A stretch of 64,000 nt of DNA from assembly GCF_013393385.1 (NCBI RefSeq), contig NZ_AP023239.1, positions 2,108,001-2,172,000 of the forward strand, given 5' to 3'. Positions 44,358 through 53,738 of the stretch are shown in pieces. Below the pieces are notes generated by a model. It had not been told where the DNA came from, made no database searches, and saw nothing but the letters and a program-made list of their open reading frames with translations. Each line of letters opens with the position of its first letter. Position 1 is the stretch's first letter. A program made the translations under genes and the position numbers. This stretch comes from Paenibacillus sp. URB8-2. Lineage in GTDB: Bacteria; Bacillota; Bacilli; Paenibacillales; Paenibacillaceae.

Positions 44358-45386
44358 ATGAATTCCGCCGGGCAGGACAGATACAGCAGGCAGGAGCGAT
44401 TTTATGGAATCGGATCCGAAGGCCAGAAGAAGCTTGCGGAAGCGAAGGTGCTGATCATAGGCGCAGGCGCGCTTGGCTCCGCATGCGCGGAGACGATGGT
44501 GCGGTCGGGCGTCGGCAGGGTGACCCTTATCGACCGGGATTATGTGGAATGGAGCAACCTGCAGCGTCAAAATCTCTACAGTGAGCAGGATGCGGCCGAG
44601 AGGATGCCCAAGGCGGTAGCGGCTGCGCGCAGGCTTCGCAGCGTCAACTCTTCTGTAGAGGTGGAAGGGATCGTTGCGGATATTACAGCCGATGAAATCG
44701 GCCTCTATACCCGGGACGTAGACCTTATTCTGGATGCGGCGGACAATTTCGAGGTAAGGATGATTGTGAACGATATTGCCGTGAGGAATGGCATTCCCTG
44801 GATCTATGGAGCCTGTACCGGTAGCTACGGGATTTCAATGACGATTGTGCCCGGACAGAGCGCCTGCCTTCACTGTCTGCTGGATGGGCTTCCAACTGGA
44901 GGGGATACCTGCGATACGACGGGCATTATCGGTCCCGCCGTACAAATGACAGCCGCCTATCAGACAGCCGAGGCGCTGAAATGGCTGTCGGGGAACGTGA
45001 GCGCGCTGCGCGGAACGCTGGTCTCCTTCGATCTGTGGACCAACCGCCACTCGTCGATGGATACGTCCAGGCTGAAGCGCGCGGATTGTCCATCCTGCGG
45101 CTCCAACCGCACCTATCCGTATTTATCGCCGGGGAGCCATTCCAGAACGACAGTGCTCTGCGGGCGGGATACGGTGCAGATTCGCCCGGCAAGTCCGGCA
45201 AGACTGGACTTGGAGGAGTGGGAGCGGCGGCTTTCCGCTCACGGCCGGGCGGAGCGTAATCCCTATATGCTGTCTTTGACGCTGGAGAAGCACCGCCTGG
45301 CGGTCTTTCCCGATGGACGGGTGCTCATTCACGGAACGGGAGATCCCGCCGAAGCCCGTTCGCTCTATCACCGTTATTTTGGCTGA
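44358..45386 (+). CDS. thiF: ThiS adenylyltransferase ThiF
   Basis: 342 residues, E1-like. The nucleotide-binding site GAGALGSACAETMVRSGVG and the following DRDYVEWSNLQRQNLYSEQDA are complete. LDAADNFEVRMIVND, CLHC and CPSC (zinc), and the loop GGDTCDTTGIIGP with a candidate catalytic Cys are present. It activates the ThiS C-terminus with ATP. MoeB is the main alternative, but the operon decides for ThiF. It lies 8 bp after thiS. Confidence 0.9.
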   Translation: MNSAGQDRYSRQERFYGIGSEGQKKLAEAKVLIIGAGALGSACAETMVRSGVGRVTLIDRDYVEWSNLQRQNLYSEQDAAERMPKAVAAARRLRSVNSSVEVEGIVADITADEIGLYTRDVDLILDAADNFEVRMIVNDIAVRNGIPWIYGACTGSYGISMTIVPGQSACLHCLLDGLPTGGDTCDTTGIIGPAVQMTAAYQTAEALKWLSGNVSALRGTLVSFDLWTNRHSSMDTSRLKRADCPSCGSNRTYPYLSPGSHSRTTVLCGRDTVQIRPASPARLDLEEWERRLSAHGRAERNPYMLSLTLEKHRLAVFPDGRVLIHGTGDPAEARSLYHRYFG

Positions 45387-45421
45387 CCGCTCAATATTAT
45401 GAATAGGGAGGATTAAAGATT

Positions 45422-46192
45422 ATGAAGGATGCTTTACATATCGGGGGCAAGGCCCTGTCCAGCCGGCTGTTCATCGGAACCGGCAAATACAGCCGCAATA
45501 CGCTTATTCCGGAGGTGGTCGAAGCTTCCGGCTCCGAAGTAATCACGGTAGCTCTTCGGAGAGTCGATCCCTCGTCGCGGGAGGAGAATGTTCTGAATCA
45601 TATTCCGCCGCACATGACTCTGCTGCCCAATACTTCCGGCGCGCGGACCGCGGAAGAAGCCGTGCGCATCGCCCGGCTGGCCAGAGCGGCGGGAATGGGG
45701 AACTGGGTCAAGATTGAAGTCATTAACGATCAGCGGTATTTGCTTCCGGACAACCTGGAGACGATCCGCGCCACGGAAATTCTGGCTGCCGAAGGCTTTG
45801 TCGTCCTTCCCTACATGAGCCCGGACCTGTCTGCTGCGCTCCGTCTGAGAGACGCAGGGGCGGCGGCGGTGATGCCGCTGGGAGCGCCCATCGGAAGCAA
45901 CCGGGGCCTCCGGACGAAAGAACTGATCGGCATCCTGATTGAAGAGACCGGCTTGCCGATTATTGTGGATGCCGGGATCGGGCGGCCGTCGGAGGCGGCA
46001 GAAGCGATGGAGATGGGCGCGGCAGCCGTGCTGCTGAATACGGCGATTGCCACCGCCCGCGATCCGCTGGGCATGGCAGAAGCCTTCCGCGGGGCGGTTG
46101 CCGCCGGACGGCAGGCCTATCTGGCCGGGCTGGGAGCGGTTCGGCAGGAGGCGGAGGCCTCTTCGCCTTTGACCGGTTTTTTGAGCGTATAG
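45422..46192 (+). CDS. thiG: Thiazole synthase ThiG
   Basis: 256 residues, TIM barrel. [48 protein letters not shown], and [19 protein letters not shown] (the Schiff-base lysine region) are typical, as are [14 protein letters not shown] and [20 protein letters not shown]. It forms the thiazole ring from deoxyxylulose phosphate, dehydroglycine and ThiS thiocarboxylate. RBS AGGGAGGATTAAAGATT. thiH follows 15 bp later. Confidence 0.97.
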   Translation: MKDALHIGGKALSSRLFIGTGKYSRNTLIPEVVEASGSEVITVALRRVDPSSREENVLNHIPPHMTLLPNTSGARTAEEAVRIARLARAAGMGNWVKIEVINDQRYLLPDNLETIRATEILAAEGFVVLPYMSPDLSAALRLRDAGAAAVMPLGAPIGSNRGLRTKELIGILIEETGLPIIVDAGIGRPSEAAEAMEMGAAAVLLNTAIATARDPLGMAEAFRGAVAAGRQAYLAGLGAVRQEAEASSPLTGFLSV

Positions 46193-46207
46193 AAAGGGGA
46201 CAGATCA

Positions 46208-47326
46208 ATGAGTTTCTATGAATCGCTGATGACCCTGGAGCGTTTACCCTTTAAGGAGTTGTGGAAGGGGTATGGGGCGGAGGATGTAAGGCGGGCGCTG
46301 GCCAAGGAGAAGCTGGACGAGGAAGATCTGCTTGCCCTGCTGTCACCTGCCGCTGGACCGCATTTGGAGGAAATGGCTCAGAAGGCGCAGCGTATCACCC
46401 GTTCTCATTTCGGCCATGTCGTGCAGCTGTTTACGCCGATGTATGTAGCCGATTATTGCGTCAATCACTGTACGTACTGCAGCTTCAGCTCCATCTACGA
46501 CTTTCCGCGCAAAAAACTGACGCTCGAAGAAGTCGAAAAGGAAGCGGCGGCGATTGCCTCTACCGGTCTTCGCCATATCCTGCTGCTGACGGGAGAATCG
46601 CGCCGGGATTCGCCGGTCGGTTACGTTAAAGATTGCGTGAAGGTTCTCCGCAAGTATTTCTCCTCCATTAGCATCGAGGTCAATCCGCTATCCGCGGAGG
46701 AATACCAAGAGCTGGCCCATGCGGGTGTGGACGGATTGACCCTGTTCCAGGAGGTATACGACCGGGAGACATACGCCAAGCTTCACGTCAAAGGACCGAA
46801 GCGGAACTTCCGCGCCCGTCTTGACGCTCCGGAGCGCGGCTGCCAGGCGGGCTTCCGCTCAGTCAACATTGGCGCCCTGCTCGGCTTGCACGACTGGCGG
46901 CAGGAAGCCTTCATGGCCGCGATGCATGCGCGGTATCTTCAGGACCGTTATCCCAGCTGCGAAATCAGCCTGTCTCCCCCGAGGTTCCGCCCTTATCTGG
47001 GCAGCTTCAACCCCGAATCGGACGTAACCGACCGGGCGCTGGTGCAAATCATCCTGGCGTATCGGCTGTTCCTGCCCCGTTCCGGCATTACCTTGTCCAC
47101 AAGAGAACCCGCCGAGTTCCGCGACCGTCTTGTCCATTTGGGGGTCACCAAAATGTCGGCAGGCGTTTCTACCGAGGTAGGCGGGCACACGGGAGACGGC
47201 GGAACGCCGCAGTTTGAAATTTCGGACAGCCGCAGCGTGCCGGAAATTAGGGACATGCTATACCGAAGCGGGCTTCAGCCGGTATTCAAGGATTGGGACA
47301 TCCTTGCCGAAAGCTCCATTCGTTGA
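46208..47326 (+). CDS. thiH: 2-iminoacetate synthase ThiH (tyrosine lyase)
   Basis: 372 residues, a radical SAM protein with the cluster motif CVNHCTYCSF (about residues 85-94) and the family core FTPMYVADYC, LLTGESRRDSPVGYVKDCV, EVYDRETYAKLHVKGPKRNF and LSPPRFRPYLG. It cleaves tyrosine to give dehydroglycine for ThiG. B. subtilis uses the glycine oxidase ThiO instead, so this operon has the oxygen-sensitive alternative. Last gene, before a terminator. Confidence 0.94.
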   Translation: MSFYESLMTLERLPFKELWKGYGAEDVRRALAKEKLDEEDLLALLSPAAGPHLEEMAQKAQRITRSHFGHVVQLFTPMYVADYCVNHCTYCSFSSIYDFPRKKLTLEEVEKEAAAIASTGLRHILLLTGESRRDSPVGYVKDCVKVLRKYFSSISIEVNPLSAEEYQELAHAGVDGLTLFQEVYDRETYAKLHVKGPKRNFRARLDAPERGCQAGFRSVNIGALLGLHDWRQEAFMAAMHARYLQDRYPSCEISLSPPRFRPYLGSFNPESDVTDRALVQIILAYRLFLPRSGITLSTREPAEFRDRLVHLGVTKMSAGVSTEVGGHTGDGGTPQFEISDSRSVPEIRDMLYRSGLQPVFKDWDILAESSIR

Positions 47327-47425
47327 CGGTCGGAATCCGCGATTTCAAGTCAACCTTCTCCTTAGGGCAAGGTTGGCTTGCTTCAATTCTAGCTGCAATT
47401 TAAAGCGGGATTCCCCCGCAAGAAA

Positions 47426-47473
47426 CACGGGCTCGCCTTCGGATACCGGAGACAGAGCCCGCTTGTTTTTTTG
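47426..47473 (+). terminator. Terminator of the thi operon
   Basis: The stem cgggctc / gagcccg encloses a 20-nt loop and is followed by CTTGTTTTTTTG. Confidence 0.8.
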
Positions 47474-47480
47474 AAGAGCT

Positions 47481-48470
47481 TCAGCGGATCGGCACCGCAA
47501 ATACGAGATGCAGCCGCCCTTTGATGCGCCGATGTTTCGTAATATAGCCGTTGTCTTCGAACCAGGCCAGCAGGCCGGAAAGAGACGGATAGCCGTCTTC
47601 TTCCGGCATCGGGGCATGGTCCCCTTCGGCGAGCATCAGGTCGGCAATGCAGATTCGTCCGTGCGGCTTCAGCACCCGGCGCATTTCCTTGACGGCAAGT
47701 GTCTGCTGCTCCCCGGCAAGATGATGAAAGGCGAAGCTGGATACGGCAAAGTCGAATTTCTCATCGATAAACGGCAGTGCCAGAAAATTGCCGAGCTTAG
47801 TCTTCAGCTGCGGATATTTCAGCCCGCACTGCTTCAGCATTTCCTTCGACTGGTCGACTCCCGTCATGTCTGCGCTGCGCTCCATCAATTTTCCGGCCAG
47901 ATTGCCGGTTCCCGTGCCGATATCGAGTCCTTTTTCCCCGGGTGCCGGCGCCAGCCACTCCACAGCCAGTTCCAGAGCCTCTTCATAGCCTTCATACTCG
48001 GCGGCGCTGCGGACATTCCGGTCATGGAGGACGGCCCTGCGGTCATAGTTCCATTTATCTTCCCAATTGCGGCTCCCCCGCAGTTTGCGTGAAGCTTCGG
48101 CCAGCGCGTACAGATCGTCCAGCTGAAGCGAGCGCTCTTTTTTAACCATTTCAATCATTGAATCGGCCGTCTCGATCATGCTCTTGATTTCCAGCCATTT
48201 GGCGAACAGCGCGGACCTTTGAAGCTCCAGGTAGTACTGAAGCCGCTCGTGATCCCGACCTTCCCACTCCTGCAGCGCCCTGCGGATATCCTCGACACTC
48301 ATGCCCGCCTCTCGTAAAGCGATTACGGTCTGGAGCCGCCACACCTCCTGCTCGCTGAACTCGCGGTATTGATTGTCTCCTTTCGAGGGAGCGATCAGCC
48401 CTTTTTCTTCATAAAAGCGAATGGCTCTGGCCGACAGACCCAGCCTCTCCGCAACTTCTTTGATCTTCAT
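47481..48470 (-). CDS. MerR-type regulator fused to a SAM-dependent methyltransferase
   Basis: 329 residues. Residues 1-75 form a MerR helix-turn-helix (KIKEVAERLGLSARAIRFYEEKGLI, YREFSEQEVWRLQTVIALREAGMS), followed by a coiled coil (about 80-130). From about 170 there is a class I methyltransferase: LDIGTGTGNLAGKLMERS (SAM motif), MTGVDQSKEML, VSSFAFHHLAGEQQTLAVKEMRRVL and ICIADLMLAEGD. The fusion suggests DNA binding tied to SAM or SAH level or to methylation. Divergent from the MTA/SAH deaminase gene, with an operator between. Confidence 0.88.
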   Translation of the reverse strand: MKIKEVAERLGLSARAIRFYEEKGLIAPSKGDNQYREFSEQEVWRLQTVIALREAGMSVEDIRRALQEWEGRDHERLQYYLELQRSALFAKWLEIKSMIETADSMIEMVKKERSLQLDDLYALAEASRKLRGSRNWEDKWNYDRRAVLHDRNVRSAAEYEGYEEALELAVEWLAPAPGEKGLDIGTGTGNLAGKLMERSADMTGVDQSKEMLKQCGLKYPQLKTKLGNFLALPFIDEKFDFAVSSFAFHHLAGEQQTLAVKEMRRVLKPHGRICIADLMLAEGDHAPMPEEDGYPSLSGLLAWFEDNGYITKHRRIKGRLHLVFAVPIR

Positions 48471-48528
48471 AGGTTATCCTTTCGTCAACTGAACTTTCTT
48501 TATCATATCAAAAAAAGAACAGCCGCTC

Positions 48529-48559
48529 TTGACCTTCTCCTTGCGGAAAGGTTTATCCT
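48529..48559 (+). promoter_or_regulatory. MerR-type promoter/operator of the deaminase gene
   Basis: TTGACC (48529-48534), a 19-bp spacer and TATCCT (48554-48559). The spacer holds the dyad ACCTT (48532-48536) ... AAGGT (48548-48552). An overlong spacer with a dyad inside it is the hallmark of promoters activated by MerR-family proteins. Confidence 0.65.
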
Positions 48560-48600
48560 TCGGTCGTGAGTCATTCATACGAAGAGGGAGGCGCAGGGAA

Positions 48601-49887
48601 ATGAGTATTTTGATCAAAAATGTATGGATTATGGACATGGTGCAGGAAGAGCCGGATAGAGGGGATATTTTGATCGAAGGGGAGAATATCGCTGCAATCG
48701 GGACAGAACTGACCGCAGAACACGGTGAGAAAATAGAGGGAGGCGGCATGCTGGCGATGCCCGGCCTGATTAATGCGCACCAGCATACGCCGATGAGCCT
48801 GCTCAGAGGCTTCTCGGACGATTTGAAGCTGATGGACTGGCTGGAGCGGAAAATGCTGCCCGCCGAGGCGCGGATGACGCCGGAAGATATCTACTGGGGC
48901 GCGCAGCTGTCCATGGCCGAAATGATCCGCTCGGGGACGACGGCTTTTGCTGATATGTACATTCATATGGACGAGATTGCGCGGGCGGTGCAGGAGACGG
49001 GGATGCGGGCCGCTTTGACCCGGGGACTGGTGTTTAACGAAGACGATGGAGGAAAAAGGATGAACGAGGCGCTGGATTTGATCCGGCGGTGGGACGGTGC
49101 GGCCGACGGCAGAATTACGGCGATGCTCGGCCCGCATTCTCCGTATTTGTGTCCGCCGGAGCCGCTCAGGGAAATTATCGCCCTTGCGGAAGCAGAAGAT
49201 ATTCCGGTGCATATCCACTTGGCCGAAACGAAGGAAGAGGTGGCGATGATCCGGGAGAGATACGGGATGACTCCCGCGCAGTACCTTTACCATAACGGCC
49301 TGTTTGAAAAATGTCATGTTCTGCTGGCTCACGCCGTTCATCTGAACCGCAGGGACGTGGGGCTTCTGCGAGGCATGCGCGGCGGCGTCTCCCACAACCC
49401 GGTGAGCAATCTGAAGCTCGGCTGCGGCATTGCGCCAGTGACGGAGATGAGAGAGGCGGGCATCACAGTCGGGCTTGGCACGGACGGAGCGGGCAGTGCG
49501 ACGACGCTTGATATGTTTCAGGAGATCAGGGCGGCGGCTTGGCTGCAAAAGGCGGATTACGGGGATCCGGCTCTCCTGCCTGCGATAGAAGCGCTTCGGA
49601 TGGCGACGGAGGAGAGCGCGAAGCTGCTGAACCTGCAGGGGAAGACGGGAATTCTGAAGACCGGTGCCAAAGCCGACCTGATTCTCATTGATTTGGGCAA
49701 GCCGCATTTGCAGCCCCTCCATCAACCGGCTTCTCTTCTTGCATACGGCGCAGTCGGCGCAGACGTAGATACGACTATCGTAAACGGAAAAATTTTAATG
49801 CGGAATCGCTGCCTGCTTACGATTGACGAGGAACGGCTGCTGCATGAAGCCGCCGGGCGTGCCAAGCGGATTGCCCAGGGGATCTGA
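48601..49887 (+). CDS. mtaD: MTA/SAH deaminase (amidohydrolase)
   Basis: 428 residues from ATG 48601. Amidohydrolase metal sites: NAHQHTPMSLLRGF (HxH), HIHLAETKEEV, LAHAVHL and GTDGAGSATTLDM (Asp). YWGAQLSMAEMIRSGTTAFADMY and the pattern of the family match S-adenosylhomocysteine/methylthioadenosine deaminases that remove the adenine amino group. Closely related guanine or chlorohydrolase types cannot be excluded. Alternative starts upstream lack an RBS. Divergent from the MerR-methyltransferase. Confidence 0.83.
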   Translation: MSILIKNVWIMDMVQEEPDRGDILIEGENIAAIGTELTAEHGEKIEGGGMLAMPGLINAHQHTPMSLLRGFSDDLKLMDWLERKMLPAEARMTPEDIYWGAQLSMAEMIRSGTTAFADMYIHMDEIARAVQETGMRAALTRGLVFNEDDGGKRMNEALDLIRRWDGAADGRITAMLGPHSPYLCPPEPLREIIALAEAEDIPVHIHLAETKEEVAMIRERYGMTPAQYLYHNGLFEKCHVLLAHAVHLNRRDVGLLRGMRGGVSHNPVSNLKLGCGIAPVTEMREAGITVGLGTDGAGSATTLDMFQEIRAAAWLQKADYGDPALLPAIEALRMATEESAKLLNLQGKTGILKTGAKADLILIDLGKPHLQPLHQPASLLAYGAVGADVDTTIVNGKILMRNRCLLTIDEERLLHEAAGRAKRIAQGI

Positions 49888-49996
49888 CCGGATAAAGCTT
49901 TGAATTTAAAGTAATCCCTTTCAGGTGGGCTCCGATATGATATGATAGGTAACGAATGAAAGTAACCAGGAGAACACCGGAACGGGAAGGGGCTTG

Positions 49997-51604
49997 ATGA
50001 AGATGCAGCGCTTTGAGGACAGCATCTATGATCTGATTGTGGAAACTTCCACCAATTTGCCGGGCGACGTCCGGCGGGCGGTCGCCGCGGGGCGGAGCCT
50101 CGAAGACAAGGCTACCCGCTCGGGGCTGGCGCTGACGACGATCGCGCACAATATCGGCATGGCCGAGCGGCAGATTTCACCTATCTGCCAGGATACGGGC
50201 ATGCCGACGTTTTTCATACATACGCCAGTAGGCGTGAACCAGCTCCAAATCAAGCGGGATATCTTCGGGGCCATTGCAAGGGCGACCCGGGGCGGCAAGC
50301 TGCGGCCAAATTCCGTCGATTCGCTGACCGGAGGGAATAGCGGCAACAATCTCGGCGAAGGTACGCCGGTGATTCATTTCGAGCAATGGGAAGAAGAACA
50401 TGTCGAGGTGCGGCTCATTCTTAAAGGAGGCGGCTGCGAGAACAAGAACATCCAGTACAGTCTTCCCGCCGAGCTTGAAGGGTTGGGCAAAGCGGGGCGC
50501 GACCTTGACGGCATCCGCAAGTGCATTCTTCATGCCGTCTATCAGGCTCAGGGGCAGGGATGCAGCGCGGGCTTTATCGGGGTGGGGATCGGCGGCGACC
50601 GGGCATCCGGATACGAGCTTGCCAAGAAACAGCTTTTCCGCAAGGTGGATGACATTAATCCAATCGAGGAACTGCGGGAATTGGAAGATTATACTATGGA
50701 GAATGCCAATAAGCTCGGAATCGGCACCATGGGCTTCGGGGGAGAAGTGACCCTGCTCGGCTGCAAGGTCGGTGTGATGAACCGGCTTCCGGCAAGCTTT
50801 TTCGTCTCGGTGGCCTATAACTGCTGGGCGTTCCGCCGCCAAGGCGTGCTGATCGACGCTGGCAGCGGCGCGATCCGGGAATGGTTGTATGAGCGGGGCT
50901 CCGGCATTTCCGTAGGAGAGGATGAAGCCGATGCTCCCGCAGCTGCGAATGTGGACCACGTTGGCGGCTCCGGCGCGGCGGCTGGAACTTTGGCTGACGA
51001 AGAAGCGGCACCCGAGAGCGGGCCGCGCGAAATCCGGCTGACGGTGCCGATCAGCGAGGAGGACATCCGGGCCTTGCGTGTCGGCGATGTGGTTATCTTG
51101 TCGGGCGAAATGCACACCGGGCGCGACGCCCTCCATAAGTATCTAATCGACCATGAGTCTCCGGTCGATCTGAACGGGGCGGTCATTTACCACTGCGGTC
51201 CCGTTATGCTAAAGGACGAGGAAGGCTGGCATGTGAAGGCGGCCGGCCCGACGACGAGCATTCGCGAGGAGCCGTACCAAGGCGACATCATCAAGAAATT
51301 CGGCATCCGGGCCGTCATTGGCAAGGGCGGAATGGGAGCGAAGACGCTTCAGGCGCTTCATGAACACGGCGGCGTCTATCTGAATGCCATTGGCGGAGCG
51401 GCCCAGTATTACGCGGAATGCATCAAGAAAGTGAACGGCGTCGACTTTATGGAGTTTGGCATTCCCGAGGCGATGTGGCATCTGACGGTGGACGGCTTTG
51501 CGGCGATTGTGACGATGGATTCACACGGCAACAGCCTGCATGCCGATGTTGAGAAGGAATCCGCCGGGAAGCTTGCTCAGTTCCGCGAGGCGGTATTTAA
51601 ATGA
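49997..51604 (+). CDS. Class I fumarate hydratase
   Basis: 535 residues. The alpha part (about 1-300) has SPICQDTGMPTFF, LTGGNSGNNLGEGTPVI, LKGGGCENKN and GFGGEVTLLG, supplying cysteines for a 4Fe-4S cluster. The beta part starts near 350 (REIRLTVPISEEDIRAL; GRDALHKYLIDH, YHCGPVM, GKGGMGAKTL). A linker rich in Ala, Gly and Asp (about 315-348) joins them. It hydrates fumarate to malate. B. subtilis uses the class II enzyme, so this is a different, iron-sulfur type. ATG 49997 follows GGGAAGGGG; a TTG one codon earlier is possible. Confidence 0.9.
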   Translation: MKMQRFEDSIYDLIVETSTNLPGDVRRAVAAGRSLEDKATRSGLALTTIAHNIGMAERQISPICQDTGMPTFFIHTPVGVNQLQIKRDIFGAIARATRGGKLRPNSVDSLTGGNSGNNLGEGTPVIHFEQWEEEHVEVRLILKGGGCENKNIQYSLPAELEGLGKAGRDLDGIRKCILHAVYQAQGQGCSAGFIGVGIGGDRASGYELAKKQLFRKVDDINPIEELRELEDYTMENANKLGIGTMGFGGEVTLLGCKVGVMNRLPASFFVSVAYNCWAFRRQGVLIDAGSGAIREWLYERGSGISVGEDEADAPAAANVDHVGGSGAAAGTLADEEAAPESGPREIRLTVPISEEDIRALRVGDVVILSGEMHTGRDALHKYLIDHESPVDLNGAVIYHCGPVMLKDEEGWHVKAAGPTTSIREEPYQGDIIKKFGIRAVIGKGGMGAKTLQALHEHGGVYLNAIGGAAQYYAECIKKVNGVDFMEFGIPEAMWHLTVDGFAAIVTMDSHGNSLHADVEKESAGKLAQFREAVFK

Positions 51605-51696
51605 GTCAGTAACGTTGCTCATTCAGCCCCAAAAATCGGTTTCATCCCTATAATGCTATTACGGAGTGCAGACGTATACCGTCTTGCGCTTCTTTT

Positions 51697-51713
51697 TTTA
51701 CATTCCCTTTACA
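51697..51713 (+). promoter_or_regulatory. Pho box upstream of phoR
   Basis: Two perfect TTTACA hexamers start 11 bp apart (51697 and 51708), the spacing bound by PhoP dimers in bacilli. They lie 84 bp before the phoR start. Confidence 0.65.
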
Positions 51714-51796
51714 TTCATGCGCTGGTATTTTTAATAGAATCGGGCTACGATAAGAAGATATCTATCCAATTCAATGAAGAAAGAGGAAAATGCCGT

Positions 51797-53593
51797 ATGA
51801 GACCGTTTCGAGTCCGTCTAACGTTTATACTAATGGCTTTAATCGGCATTTCCATGATCGGAGCGGGCTTTACAATGGCGCATCTGTTCAAGGGATCCCA
51901 TATCGCCGCGCTTGAGGATAACATGTCCCGGGAAATAAATCTTCTGACGGGCACGATGGAATTCCGCGATATGAACGGCAGCGACGCGTATAAATACTAC
52001 ACCGGGCAGGCTCACAGTATCGCAAAGCTTACGAATTCCAGGATAACTTTTATTACAAAAGACGGCAAAGTCATCGGTGATTCGGAGAAAAATCCGCAGC
52101 TGATGGACAACCATCTGGGGCGCGAGGAAGAAATTATGGCGGCTAAGAACGGCATCGGCCGGGCGGTCCGCTACAGCGATACGCTTGACAGGAATATGCT
52201 GTATGTTGCCAAGAAGGTATTGTCCGGGAACGGCGGATTCGACGGATATATCCGTCTGTCCATGGGCCTCGACGCGGTTGAAGAAGGACTGAACCGTGCC
52301 TGGATCATTATGGCCGGCGGACTTGTGCTGCTGTTCATCGCGGCCGCTTTTGTCAGCTATCGCGTCGCTTTCAGTCTGACTTCTCCGCTGGAACAGATTA
52401 CCCGAGTCGCCCGCAGGATTACGGATCTCGATTACGACGCTCGGGTTCCACTGAAGAGAAAGGATGAAATCGGGCAACTGGCGAATGCGATCAACTTAAT
52501 GGCCGACAGCCTCCAGACCCAGCTTAGAACGATACGCGATAATGAGAACCTGCTGCAGAGCGTGCTGGACAACATAACTGGCGGCATTTTGCTGGTGGAT
52601 GCGGAAGGGAGAATCGCCCTGCTCAACAAGGCGGCGGAGAAGATGCTGGATGTAAGGGCGGACGATATGGTCGGCCGTTCCTTCCGGGAACTGAAGCGCC
52701 ACTACGAGCTGACGCGGATTCTGGAGGAAGGATTGTCCCGCAGGGAGCCTGTTCATGAAGAACGGAACTTCTACAACTCCGGTGAACGTATTGTGCGACT
52801 CGACGGCGTTCCGATGACGCAAGATGGAACCTACCAGGGAATGCTGTTCCTGCTTCAGGAAGTGACGGAAATCCGGAGGCTGGAAAGAATGCGCAGTGAA
52901 TTCGTCGCCAATGTCTCGCATGAACTCAAGACGCCGGTCGCGGCGGTCAAGGGGTTCGCGGAAACCTTGCTTGGAGGCGGAGTGAAGGACGAGAAGACGG
53001 CGAACTCTTTTTTACAAATCATATATGATGAGAACGAGCGGCTGAACCGCCTGATCGGCGACATTCTGGAGTTGTCCAAAATCGAGTCCAAACGGGTTCA
53101 GCTCGAATGCTCACCGGTTCATTTGTCCTCCTTCTTCGATTCGCTGCTGGAAACGCTGAGCAAGGTGGCCGAGAAAAAGAGCATCAGCTTGAGTGCAGAT
53201 GTGCCGGAGGAGCTCTTTATAGAAGGTGACGAAGACAAGCTTCGGCAAATTTTCCTCAATCTGCTCTCCAATGCGATCAATTATACGCATGAAGGCGGCA
53301 ATGTAAAGGTAAGGGCTGTGAACCGGCAGGAAAAAGACGGAGAGGAAACGGTCATATTCACCGTTACCGATACCGGCATGGGCATTCCGCGCAAGGATTT
53401 GCCGCGCATATTCGAACGGTTTTACCGGGTGGACAAGGCGAGATCGCGAAGCTCGGGCGGCACCGGTCTCGGGCTGTCGATCGTCAAGCATCTGGTGGAG
53501 CTGCACCGCGGCGCCATTTCTGTGGAAAGTGATCTTGGCATCGGAAGCACGTTTATTCTGGAGCTGCCGCTTTTGCAGGACAATACAATTTGA
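51797..53593 (+). CDS. phoR: Sensor histidine kinase PhoR
   Basis: 598 residues from ATG 51797 (MRPFRVRLTF). The order is TM1 (about 8-30), an extracytoplasmic domain, TM2 (AWIIMAGGLVLLFIAAAFVS), HAMP, a PAS domain (ILLVDAEGRIALLNKAAEKML), the HisKA box VANVSHELKTPVAAVKGF with the phosphorylated His, and HATPase (NLLSNAINYTHEGG, DTGMGIP, GGTGLGLSIVKHL). It senses phosphate limitation and phosphorylates PhoP. An open frame continues upstream without an RBS. phoR precedes phoP here, opposite to Bacillus. Confidence 0.85.
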   Translation: MRPFRVRLTFILMALIGISMIGAGFTMAHLFKGSHIAALEDNMSREINLLTGTMEFRDMNGSDAYKYYTGQAHSIAKLTNSRITFITKDGKVIGDSEKNPQLMDNHLGREEEIMAAKNGIGRAVRYSDTLDRNMLYVAKKVLSGNGGFDGYIRLSMGLDAVEEGLNRAWIIMAGGLVLLFIAAAFVSYRVAFSLTSPLEQITRVARRITDLDYDARVPLKRKDEIGQLANAINLMADSLQTQLRTIRDNENLLQSVLDNITGGILLVDAEGRIALLNKAAEKMLDVRADDMVGRSFRELKRHYELTRILEEGLSRREPVHEERNFYNSGERIVRLDGVPMTQDGTYQGMLFLLQEVTEIRRLERMRSEFVANVSHELKTPVAAVKGFAETLLGGGVKDEKTANSFLQIIYDENERLNRLIGDILELSKIESKRVQLECSPVHLSSFFDSLLETLSKVAEKKSISLSADVPEELFIEGDEDKLRQIFLNLLSNAINYTHEGGNVKVRAVNRQEKDGEETVIFTVTDTGMGIPRKDLPRIFERFYRVDKARSRSSGGTGLGLSIVKHLVELHRGAISVESDLGIGSTFILELPLLQDNTI

Positions 53594-53672
53594 TTTAAAA
53601 TGAGATTATTCGCCTTGTTTTGCGAAGCGTGAAGGTAAGCCAGAAGTGAATTTGAGAGCTTTACGTAAATAT

Positions 53673-53704
53673 TTTACACTGGGTTAACATTCTGGTGATA
53701 CGAT
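53673..53704 (+). promoter_or_regulatory. Pho box and -10 upstream of phoP
   Basis: TTTACA (53673), TTAACA (53684) and a weaker GTGATA (53695) follow an 11-bp rhythm, ending in a TACGAT -10-like element (53699-53704). This suggests autoregulation of phoP apart from phoR. Confidence 0.6.
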
Positions 53705-53738
53705 AGGCTTGTCAAAAACTACGAGTACGGGGGAACAT

